NCBI GenBank assembly: GCA_905221605.1
Contig: CAJNDS010000535.1
Coordinates: forward strand, 132,001-196,000
Direction: 5' to 3'
From: Symbiodinium natans
Taxonomy: Eukaryota > Sar > Dinophyceae > Suessiales > Symbiodiniaceae
Length of the DNA stretch: 64,000 nucleotides
In this document: positions 21,968 through 33,900 of the stretch, one piece after another
Numbering within the stretch: the first letter of the stretch is position 1
How the letters are laid out: each line of letters opens with the position of its first letter
The notes under the pieces: generated by a model
Told to the model about the DNA's origin: nothing
Seen by the model: the letters and a program-made list of their open reading frames with translations, nothing else
Databases searched by the model: none
Made by a program: the position numbers and the translations under genes

Positions 21968-24900
21968 GCGAGCTAAGGGCTTAGGAGGTTTAACCCTAAA
22001 CCGAAAACCCTAAACCCTAAACCCTAAACCCTAAACCCTAAACCCTAAGCCCTTGTCTTGAGGATTCCGGGTTGAGGGCCTGAGGGTGTCCAGGGTTTAG
22101 GGTTCGATCTAGAACAGGAAGGCGGCAGCCGGGCGGTTAGGAGTTCAACTACATGTGGGTAAGTTTAGGGTTTAGGGGTTTAGGGGTTTAGGGGTTTAGG
22201 GGTTTAGGGGTTTAGGGGTTTAGGGGTTTAGGGGTTTAGGGGTTTAGGGTTTAGGGTTTAGGGGTTTAGGGTTTAGGGTTTAGGGTTTAGGGTTTAGGGG
22301 TTTAGGGTTTAGGGTACAAGAACTCCAGTCCTTAAAGCCCAGAGCCCCTCAAAGTGGCCAGGACTTGGTCGGCAATGGCGGCAACTCCGTGCGGACCCTG
22401 AAGCGCCATCTGTCGACGCTGACGGGCAAGCCACGTCTAGCGGCTGCAGTCGATTTCAGGTTTAGGGTTTGGGGTTTGGGGGTTCGGGGTTCGGGGTTGG
22501 GGGTTTGGGGTTTGGGGTTTAGGGTTTAGCAAGTGGGTTTGGGTTTCCCCAAACCCGAAACCCGAAACCCTGAACCACTGTAGGGTTGAGAGGTACTTCG
22601 GCCCAAGGTCCCACGCCACTAATTCCCCCCCCCCCCCCCCCACTTGTCAGCTCCTCAGCCCTCGGATTAAGACGCGGCCCGGCTCAGCGTGTCCCTAAGT
22701 CCGCCTACTTAACATCAAGGGGTTTGGAGTTTAGGGTAAACCCTAAACCCTCGACCTGAACATCCGCCAAAGTCCCTGAGTTTTAGCTCCAAACCTCTCC
22801 AAAACTGTTTCAATCCATTTCTGTACCTGCAGGGCTCACGGACCTTCTTATCCAGTAGGCTTGCGTACATAGCTCCATGACAAGAACACACGTGGAACCT
22901 CTGACCCCCACACCCTCAACCCCAATGCCCTAATCCCGATCCCTATAAAACCCTAACCCCCCCCCACCTCCCCACCCCCACGCACCAAAAAAGCAACCGA
23001 AAACAAAACCCGCGAAGCCAAAAAGCCTGCCCCCAAAGACTCTTCCCTGCCCTTGTTCCGGGCGCGGTGACGCTGATTTAGTCACCTGATAACTTCAACA
23101 TGGGAGGGTGGGGGTTTAGGTGTAGGGTTTGGGGTTCAGGGTTTCGGGTTTAGAGTTTAGGGTCCCCCCGAGTTCTATGGTTACCGTAGCCATTAGTGGG
23201 TATTTCTTGGAGTTTAGGGTACCAGATTTCCAAAAACATATTCATAATTTGACCCTAAACCCTAAACCCTAAACCCGAAACCCGAAACCCGAAAACCCTA
23301 AACCCTGAACCCGAAACCCTGAACCCGAAAGCCAGGATTTCAGCAGCGCCTCCTTTGCGACGGCTGCGTCGCATGGTCGAAAGCCTAAACCCTAAACCCC
23401 ACACACGAAACCCGAACCCCTAAGCCCTATGCTTCCGACTTCAAAGTTCTGGATTTTCAGGTCCCTAAACCCTAAACCCTAAACCCTAAACCCTAAACCC
23501 TAAACCCTAAACCCTAAACCCTAAACCTCTAGGCCATGAGCCTTACGACCCAAAACCCTAAACCCTAGACCCCAAACCGTAAACCCTAAGCCCGAAACCC
23601 CAAAACATGAGGAAAGCACAAGCAAGAGCCCTATATGGCGAACCCCTTCCTTATACGGGGTTGTGGAATTTGGAGTTCAGGGTGAGAGTTTGGGGTTTAG
23701 GGTTTCGGGCTTAGGGCTTGGGGCTCACAGTTGCCAACTGATAGTCGGCGGTACAACTTGGAGGAGTGTAGCAACAGCACCCAAACCTCAAAGCCTGAAT
23801 ATCTTAACCCTGAGCCAGCGACCATGGGGCTTTTGTTATTACCATAAACCCACACGCCGTAAAAGTCTAAACCCTAGATGCACACCCGTAGTCACCACTT
23901 CGAAGATGAAACAACATAGCTCAAGACCTGCAACCCTAAACCCTAAACCCTAAACCCTAAACCCTAAACCCTAAATCCTAAAGTGGGGCTTGGGGTTAAG
24001 GGCAACCCTAAACCCTAAACCCTAAACCCCACTTGCCAATGGAACCCTAAACCCTTATGGCTCAAAGCCCTTCAAAGCCCCAAAAGATCACAGCCGAAGT
24101 AAGGACGCCTGGATGACTGGGGGCCATATGCCCAAACCCCTGTGAACCATTTAGGGGTTAGGGTTTAGGGTTCAAGGTTTGGCCCTTAACACCTGCCTGT
24201 GGTACACCGTAAACAGAAAAACTAGGCCCCAATCCCTAAACCCATCCTATCATAAACCGCGTAACCCCCCTAAACCCTCAACCCTAAACCCTGAACCCTA
24301 AACCCTAAACGCGAGGTCCTGTCCGACAGCGACCCGCTCGCGCTGCCTGCGTCCTTGCAGTTGGTTCTCGTGCCCTTCCGCGACCCGGAGGACTAGGCTT
24401 TAGCGTTTAGGGTTTTGGGCTTAGGGTTTAGGGTTTCGGGTTTAGGGTTTAGGGTTTAGGGCTTAGGCTTAGGGTTTAGGGTTTAGGGTTTAGGGTTTAG
24501 GGGTTAGGGTTTAGGGCTTGGGGTTTAGGGTTTAGGGTTCAAGGTTTAGGGTTTGGGGCTTAGGGGGCCTACATGATCTCCTGGGCTTTAGGCTTCCCAT
24601 CCCTCGGCCTCCGGCAAGAGAAGCGAAGAACACACAGCACAGACGGGTCGAAGTAACCACTAGTAGTCGGGTTTAGGGTTTAGGGTAATTGCTAAGAGTT
24701 TTCCCTTATGACCCCTGTGATTTTACAGAATAGTCCTCCCAAACCCTACTCTAATTCGCTTAAGGGCCTATATTGCCATAAGAAAACAAGCTCGGGGTTT
24801 TGGGGTTAGTGGCCTTAAATCTGGGTCAGGCTTCTGGGCTCCCGTTCCCTCGGCCTGCAGCCTGGAAAATCCTGAAGCCCATAAACCCTTTGTACCCTGC

Positions 24901-27900
24901 ACCTCCTGTAGGGCAACCTGCATGCCCTATACCTACATGCCGCTAAACCCCAAACCCGAACCCTAAAACCCTAAACCCGAAACCTCAAACCCTGAAGCCT
25001 AAACCCGAAACCCTAAACCTCAAACCCTAAGCATGCCTACACTACTAAGTACTTAAGAACCGCAAAGCAATTAGACACAATCCTCGTTAGAAGGACAATA
25101 GAGGGCTTTTCCTTCTTGTGTTTTTGGGGGGGTTTCTTAAGCAAACCCCGAAACCCTAAAGCCCAAACCCCGAAACCCTAAACCCCAAACCCTAAAAACC
25201 CTAAACCCTAAACCCTACCCTAAACCCTAACCCCCCCAACCCTAAACACCAAACCCAAAACCCCAAACCCCAAGCCCCTGAACCCTAAACCCTACCCTGA
25301 ACCCCAAACCCTAAACCCCTAACCCCTAACCCCTAACCCCTAACCCCTAACCCCTAAACCCTAAACCCTAAACCCTAAACCCTAAACCCTAAACCCTAAA
25401 CCCTAAACCCTATACCCTCAACCCTAAACCCTAAACCCTAAACTCTAAACCCTAAACCCTAAACCCTAAACCCTAACCCTAAATCCCAAACCCTGAACCC
25501 TAAACCCTAAACATGCCTAACAGGAGAGTCATCTGCAGAGCTTGAAGTCGGCGGTGGAGAGCAATGACGCACAGGACAGTTGCGCTCTTGCTCCCAAGGT
25601 TAGGGTTTGGGGGTTTAGGGTTTAGGGTTTAGGGTCTAGGGTCTAGGGTCTAGGGTCTAGGGTTTAGGGTTTAGGGTGTAGGGTGTAGGGTTTAGGGTTT
25701 AGGGTTTAGGGTTTAGGGCACTACACCCCAAACCCTAAACGCTTGAGGGCCCTCAAGTATGGATACGTCCTCAAGCCTCAACCCTAAATACCAACAGCTG
25801 TGTTTAGGGTATGTCGGGTGTGTAGGGTTTCGTTGCAAGCTCTCCACAGCCATCGGTGCTGGTCTTAAGGGTATAAGGAGGACACCTAGAAGGGACCCTT
25901 AATCTTCTTCCCCTATATAGCCCCGGATATGCCGTATATAGCCCCAGTCCCTGCACACCTGAGTAGCCCCTGAATAACCCCTAAGCCCTAGGCCCTAAAC
26001 CCTAAACCCGAAGGTCCCTTGTAAGGGTTCCTCCCTTAGTTCCTTGATGGTCGCAGGTCGTGGAGACCCTGCTCCAACTCCCCCACGATCCGGACATCCG
26101 CCTGGAGCCAGGCCGGTGGCCTCAAGGGTTTAGTGTGAGCAGCTACCCTAAACCCTAAACCCTAAGCCCTAAACCCTAGACCCTAAACCCTAAACCCTAA
26201 ACACACCGTGCACCCCAAACCCTGAACCCTGACCATCCATGAAACCCTGTAAAAACCCTGATTCCTCAACATCCCTCCACACCATACTCTCAACGTCCCT
26301 GTGCCTAAGTCCCAAAGCGCTGAAGCTTCGGTCCAGAGTTTCGGGTTTAGGGTTTAGGGTTTAGGGGAATCCCTACAACCACCAATCACAAGCCCGGGAA
26401 CTTGTTCAAACAGAAGCCCTTGACCGTTAGACCTAAACTATACACCATGAACCCATAAACGGTAAGCCCCAAGCCCGGCACTCCTGAATCCCTAAATTTT
26501 GAATCCTCACCCTAAACCCTAAACCCGAAATAAAACCCTAAACCCTCAGCCCGAGACCCCCTCAGGGGTTTGGGGCTTGGGTTTGAGGGTTCAGTGTTGA
26601 GGGTTTAGGGTTTGGGCTTGGGGCTTAGGATTGCGGGTTTAGGGTTTGGGGTTTGGGATTAGGGTTGTGGCAGCTATTCAGTAGGTTTACGCGGATGAAC
26701 AAGGGGGCTTGGGGCTTCAGTTGCAACCCGATCGGCCGAAACCGGGCCCTAAACCCGAAAACGTAGAGATCCCTTAACAGTTTCTAAAACGCAAAAGGCG
26801 TTGAACCCTGCAGAACCTGAACCCTAAACCGGAAACCTTCCGGCGAAGGCCTGGGACCACCCAACCCTGAAACCCGTAAGCACCTTGAACCCTAAACCCT
26901 AAACCGATCAAAAATCCGTTCAGCAAGTCTAAGTGCGCGGCCCTGTGTGGGTGCAAGCGTTTGGTTCCGGGGCGAACCCCAAGCCCCAAACCCCAAACCC
27001 CAAGCCCAAATCCTAAACCCTAAACCCTAAACCCTAAACCCTAAACCCTAAACCCTAAACCCTAAAAAACCTGCCCCCACCCTCTCCCACTCATGCCAAA
27101 TTCGACCCCCCGCACGGAGGCGGCCTACCCGCGCTGGCCGTGGCTGCGCGGCACCTGGGCCTTACCTTCACGTTCAGGGTGTAGGGTTTCTGGGTTTAGG
27201 GTTGAGGGTTGAGGGTTAGGCGAAATCCTAACCCTCTACCTGAGGGTTTAGGGTTTCGGGGTTTCGTGGCTTCAGGAGTTTCAGGACTTGGTCCATGCCT
27301 TCGGTGGGAGTTTTATAGGCACAAAGCCGACCGCGAAACGATCCCGGGTCCTTCACCCAACAAAAGTGTGGCAGAAAGCCCTTTTGCAGTCGTTCACAGG
27401 CTTCTGTAAGCAACGCCCGCTCGCTCAGCAGCGGCAGATTCCGCGCGTCGGACGTCAGCGGGATGGATTGGTCCGCTTGACTCCTCGGAGCATGTGCCGG
27501 CTACGCGCTGTACCAGCGCACAGCAAATGCCGGCCGGGCAGTCAGATGTCCTCTACGGGAGCAACGCATACCGTACTTCGTACTTACAACTATCCGAAAC
27601 ACGAAACCCAAAGCCCGAAGCCCTGAACCCGAAACCCTTAAACCCTGAACTCTGAAGCCCCAAACCTCAAGTGAACACCCTAAGGTTTCGGAGACTCTCT
27701 TCTTGGGGGAGTTACCCTCAACCCTAAATTTAAGAGCCTCCGGCTCCCGTAGGAGAACAAGTTTAAGGTTTGGGGTTTGGTGGATTGGGTTTGCGGTTCG
27801 GGTCTGGGTGGGGGGGGTGGTCACGTTTGGGGAATCGCTCTCGAAGGGGTGGGACAGCGGGCACCCTCCAGTCTAAGAACAGGCAAAGCAGCTCAGGCCC

Positions 27901-30900
27901 ACAAGGCACCCCAATGTTTGGAACCTCCCCTCTAAACCCTAAACCCTAAGCCTTCTTGAGCCCTTATACACCCCAAAAGCTAACCCTGAATCCCTAAAAA
28001 GCCCCTTATAGACCTAAACCCTAAAACCCTAAACCCTAAACTACCCTGAAACCCCTAAAAGATTTTGGATGGGGGCCCGCAGCCTGCAGAGAACCCATGA
28101 ACGCCCACTCGGACCTCATGAACCTCCAAGCACCCAGATTAGACACTTATTCCCCTTTTTTGGGGTTGAGGGCCCCTTAAAAGCCCCTTTGAGCCACAAA
28201 GGGTACCTAAACCCTAAACCCTAAACCCTAAACCCTTGTTATTCCTAGGCCACTCTTGGGTCTAGAAAGCCCAGGCATGACTGCGCCGGGCCCATCGAGA
28301 TCTTGCAGCTGGGCACGGACTTCTTGGAGTGTTCCCTTTAGGGTTTAGGGTTTAGGGTTTGGGGTTTGGGGTTTGGGGTTTAGGGTTTAGGGTTTAGGGT
28401 TTAATTAGGGTTTGGGGTTTAGGGTTTGGGGTTTAGGGTTTAGGGTTTGGGGTTTGGGGTTTAGGGTTTAGGGTTTGGGGTTTGGGGCTTGGGGTTTAGG
28501 GTTTGGGGTTTGGGGTTTAGGGTTTAGGGTTTAGGGTTTGGGGTTTGGGGTTTGGGGTTTAGGGTTTAGGGTTTAGGGTTTGGGGTTTAGGGTTTGGGGT
28601 TTAGGGTTTAGGGTTTAGGGTTTGGGGTTTGGGGTTTCGGGTTTGGGGTTAGGGTTTTAGGGGTTTAGGGGTTTCGGGGTTTGGGTTTAGGGGTTAGGGG
28701 TTTAGGGGTTAGGGGTTTAGAGTTTAGGGTTTAGGGTTTAGGGTTTAGGGTTTGGGGTTTAGGGTTTAGGGTTTAATTAGGGTTTGGGGTTTAGGGTTTA
28801 GGGTTTGGGGTTTGGGGTTTAGGGTTTAGGGTTTGGAGTTTGGGGTTTAGGGTTTAGGGTTTGGGGTTTGGGGTTTAGGGTTTAGGGTTTGGGGTTTGGG
28901 GTTTGGGGCTTGGGGTTTAGGGTTTGGGGTTTGGGGTTTAGGGTTTAGGGTTTAGGGTTTGGGGATTGGGGTTTGGGGTTTGGGGTTTAGGGTTTAGGGT
29001 TTGGGTTTTGGGGTTTGGGGTTTAGGGTTTGGGGTTTAGGCTTTGGGGGTTTAGGGGTTTAGGGGTTTAGGGTTCAGGTCTTGGGTTTAGCCCTTGGGGT
29101 TTAGAGTTTAGGGTTTAGGTTTAGGGTTCAAGGTTCGGGGGTTGATAAGTTTCAATTTTTGGGGCTGATAGGATGTCGTGGGGTGTCTAGGGTTTGGGGT
29201 GTAGGGTTTAGGGTTTAGGGTTTAGGGTTCAGGTTTTCAGGGGTTTCCCCTACAACATCGAAGCTCTAGAAGCCTTAGAGCAGTTTGCGTATGCAGCTCA
29301 CACTCCCAAACCTAGAAGCCCCGTAACCCTAAGCCCTAAACCCTAAACCTTAGACATGCCCCTGTATGTAGCTCCGTGAAGGGATGATATGCGACCGTCA
29401 AAATTAGCGTTGATTAGCTTTAGCAAGGGACGGACATCAGTTTATGGTTTGGTGGCTTTGATCTGCAGAACGATATGGGACACGCAGAGAACAACAACGC
29501 CAACATGATGATAAACACATGCGATGCAGGGACTTAGTATGAAATTAGCGGAAGAGCGTTTTCACCTGCAGAACAATATGGGACACGCAGAAAACGACAA
29601 CCCCAACATCCATGTCCTTCAGCTTAACAAGTAATATTGACCGCTGCTCATATAGGGATCCGAACTGCTTACATACCGAACCCGTAAACGACACGCCAAG
29701 GTCCAAACTTTCAAAGCAAACCCTAAGCCCCAGTTTAGGGTTTAGGGTTTAGGGTTCAGGGTTTAGGGTTTAGGGTTTAGGGTTTAGGGTTTAGGGTTTA
29801 GGGAAAAAACTAGCATACGCAGTTCAGGTGCTCGTGAGGACCCCTCCCGGCCCTTGATCCCCAACTTCGTCAAGAACCGCATTTGCCGATTAGGGCTCGG
29901 GTTTATAGGTTAAGGGGTTTAGGATCTATGGCGCATCCATGCCTCATCTGCTTTCTTTTTCCAGAGACGACAACTGAATTCCGCAAGTCACCGTCCAACT
30001 GTAAACCTGCCGTGAGACGGTATGTCTTCACTACAACCCTCCTCCCGCTGCCCACCCCCCAACCCGCGCTGTGGATCTGCAAAAACTAGGCCTAAAACCC
30101 TAAACCCTATACCCTAAACCCCAAACCCCAAACCCTAAACCCTAAACCCTAAACCCTAAACCCTAAACCCTAAACCCTAAACGCAACCCTAAGGCCATCC
30201 CAAACTCCTCACATCGCTGCCAAAGGCTCGAGGCACGCGCCGACATCGAGCGCGTGCACAGCAACGGCCTCACGGCCCTCCACATCGCGCCCTGGAGCAG
30301 AGGAGCCAAAAGGGCTCTTGGGTTTAGGGTTTAGGGTTTAGGGTTGAGGGTTAGCCAAGAAGGGAGGGTCGGGTTTGGGGTTTAAAGTTTGGGGTTGAGG
30401 GTTTAGGGTTTGGGGTTCAGGGTTTAGAGTTTATGATTTGGGGTTTGGGGTTTGGGCATGTCGCGTCTAGGGTCTAAGGAATATTGGTTCTAGGGTGTTA
30501 AAGGATCTTGCTCCAACCCATGACTCTGTGCCGGCCGCTCAAGGGAAGGCTACGTGTACATCATACCCTTGGGCCATTGACACGACATTGCTCAGCAATG
30601 TACAATGCATGAGTGGACATGCAACAGGCAGGACCATGAAGGGTTATAGGGCTGTAGGATATAGTTGAGTCTGGACGTCCGGGGGGGTGTCCTTGCCTCT
30701 AAACCCTAAACCCTAACCCAAGCCCCATCGTTGAAGGAAGCAGCGAGGCATGGGATTTCCGCACAACATGCACTCGGAACGACGTCACGGGTTTAGGGTT
30801 TAGGAGTATCGTCCGAAACCCTAAACCCTAAACCCTAAACCCTAAACCCTAAACCCTGAACCCTGAACCCTGAACCCTTAAGCGGAGTCCAGGGTAGTGT

Positions 30901-33900
30901 TACGCGCAGGAGGGCTGGCTTGACCACAGGCATTCCTTCAGAGACAATGTCATCTATGGATTTCGGGTTTCGGCTGTGAGGTTTATAGGGAGTAGGTTTT
31001 CAGGCTTCTAGGCTCTTCGGAGCATGAATGAGAAAAGACGTGTATGCTTTGAAGCAAGCTTGCACGACTTAAAAATTGTTTTCAAGCATAAACGTGCGCT
31101 TTGAAGCAAGCTTGCGCAGGGGGGGGGGGGGGGGGGCAGGTGGGGGGGGGCGCAGCCCCCCCCCCCCTCCACTGCACGCGCAATGCTGGCATCATGGTTT
31201 TCAAACTCGGGGCCCCCCTCCATTTGCACACACAAGAGTGGCATCATGGTTTTCCAACATAATGTGTTTTGGTATTATACCCGTGCTTTGAAGCAAGCTT
31301 GCACGACTTAAAAAAGCGCACCTTTTCCAGCCTAAACATGCAGAAATGCTGCCCTTATCAGGGGAATAGCAGCTGTAACAGAACGCACATCCTCCCGCAC
31401 TAAACCATGCTCAGCCATAAAACCTTAACCCTTACAAACCCTAAACCCTGTTCCTAAAACCTAAACCCGAAACCTAGGTGAAAACCCCTTTCACCCTAGA
31501 GCACCACGCGCCAAAGGCGATTAACCTCGGTCACATTGATGTGGTTCGCTGCCTCGTGAGCTTCAGGGCCAATCCGGAGAAGGCTAAACCCTAAGCCCTA
31601 AACCCTAAACCCTAAACCAACCCTTCACCAGCCCTAGCCCATAAGCCCTAAGCCCCCGCAAAGGTCCCAAGCTCGGCGGTCCATGCTTAAGACAGGCCTC
31701 AAAGTCCAGTTGAAGCCCCTGAAACGTACAAACCCCAAGCCTTCTGAACCCTAAACCCTAAACCCTTAACCCTAAACCCCTCGCAAAGATCCCGATGACG
31801 ACCGCTTCAGAGTTTGGGTTCGGGGTGTACTGTTGAGGGTTAGGGTTTATAGGGTTTGGAGGGCGAAGGGAGTCTGCCAATCACGGTTTAGGGTTTAGGG
31901 TTTAGGGTTTAGGGTTTAGGGTTTATCGGTTGGTGGTCTCTTTAAGTAGGGTGTCTGTTTTGTAGAGGGTTCTTATGAGGGTATCTAGGGGCTATACTAA
32001 GGTATGAGGGCAACAGATAAAGAGGCCCTTATAATTTATAGGGTTTGGAGGGCTCAGGGTGTCTGCTATGAAGGTTTTGTAGAGTTTAGTTCGGGGCTTA
32101 GGGTTCAGGGTTTAAAGGGTATAATGGCAGCTCCCTGCCAGGCCACCAAGACGGGCACAACGCCTCTTTGCGCGCCTTGGAAAGACAAGAGCTGTAGGCA
32201 GGCCCTAAACACTAAACCCTAAGCCCTAAATTTAAGAGCCTCCGGCTCAAGCCGCCGACCCCGCAGGAGAACAAGTTTAAGGTTTGGGGTTTGGTGATTT
32301 TGTTTGCGGTTCCTGTTGGGGGGGGGGTAGGGGGGTGGGGGGGGGGGTGGGGGGGGGGGTAAAAGAGGGTTTTTTCCAAAAGAGCCCCTATGCCCTGTGC
32401 GAAAACGCCTCTGGTCCATGAGTTTACGCGGTGTGGGTGGCCTGTTCCTCCACGGAAAAGCTGGCGGGGTAACCCTACCCCCCCCCCCCCCCCCCCCCCC
32501 CCCGCGTTTTCGGGGGGGCAAGGAGGGAAAGAGGGAGGTTTTCACCTCCTTTTCCCATCCAACACGCCGCCAGGGTCGGCGAACCCTAAACTCTAAGCCC
32601 CAAACCCCAACCCCTAAACCCTGAACCCTAAACCCCAAACCCCTGGACCCCCAAACCCCTAAACCCTAGACCCTATACCCTAAGCCCGGATGGCTGTGCT
32701 TCAGTGCAGTTGCATCCCACGTCTGAACTTGCTGTTCGTTAAGCCTCAACCCTGGGGTGTAGGTCTCAGGGTGCAGGGTACTTAGTAACACAATTAGAAG
32801 TGTAGTTATGACCCACTTAGAATAGCAAGCCCCTTAAGTTCCATAATGGGGTTACACCTGGGCTATAAGTACAGTTATAGTTGGGTTACGAAGTACCCCG
32901 AATCTGCAAGCAGGGTTTAGGGCTCTAGAGTTCCCGAAACCCTAACCCCTAACCCCTAACCCCTAACCCCTAACCCCTAAACCCTAAACCCTAAACCCTA
33001 AACCCTAAACCCTAAACCCTAAACCCTAAACCCTAAACCCTAAACCCTAAACCCTAAACCCTAAACCCTAAACCCTAAAGCCCTAGTCCGGTTTGGCCTG
33101 AGCCGACAGCCATCTTGGGAGATCCACAAGTGCTAGTCCCCGCAGATGTCGGGAAGAGCTTGGGTTGAGGTTTTAGGGTTGCGGTTCAGGGTTTAGGGTT
33201 TAGGGTTTAGGGTTCAGGGTTCAGGGTTCAGGGTTTAGGGTTTAGGGTTTAGGGTTTAGGGTTTAGGGTTTAGGGCTCATCAAGGTGGCCTCCGTTCGTG
33301 GTCACCTGGATCTCGTGCGCGTTCTCGTGGAGGCAGGGGAGGAGGGGGACGGTTTCGGGTTTAGGGTTGAGGGTTTAGGGTTGAGGGTTTAGGGTTTAGG
33401 GTTGAGGGTTTAGTGTTTAGGGTTTAGGGTTTAGGGTTAGAGACTCGGACTTTGTTTTTCGCGCTGCCTGGGTGTGAAGGCGTCTATGGTGAATGATGCC
33501 CCAACCTCAAACCCCTAACCCCTCAACCCCTAAGCTAAACCCTAGCCTATATATAAACCCCAGACCCCAAACCCCAAACCCTAAAACCCTAAAACCCTAA
33601 AACCCTAACCCCTAAACCCCTAAACCCTAAACCCCGCAAGCTCCAGGGTGGCGCAGACATGAAGAGAGTCGACCTCGGAGGCGCCAGCCCACTCCACATG
33701 GCCTGCCCCTCGCCTTCGCTGGGGTTTAGGGTTTAGGGTTTAGGGTTTAGGGTTTAGGGTTTAGGGTTTAGGGTTTAGGGTTTAGGGTTTACGTCGAAGT
33801 TAGGGACCCTCTACCTCAACGGTTTCTAGGAATGTGTGAGCAGATTTAGAGAAAGCAGTCGGCCTCAGATGGCCCTTGCCAGCCCTGTCTCTGAGGGTTT

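Noticed and set aside
22435-22459. Extending ankyrin exon 2 to the GT at 22460 just before the TTTAGGG tract
   Set aside because: It would add AAAVDF and break the module. Ending at GT 22435 gives GKPRFQQRLL.
22437-22643. Frames rich in NPKPQT or GFRVQG motifs, here and in many other places
   Set aside because: These peptides are simply CCCTAAA/CCCCAAA or TTTAGGG variants translated, and recur wherever the repeat is slightly degenerate.
32696-33157. Possible ankyrin exons reading LHPTSELAV (32710) and ILGDPQVLVPADVGK (33110)
   Set aside because: The exon ending 32171 and the one starting 33285 already join as TTPLCVASVRGH with exact ankyrin spacing, so anything between would break the repeat.
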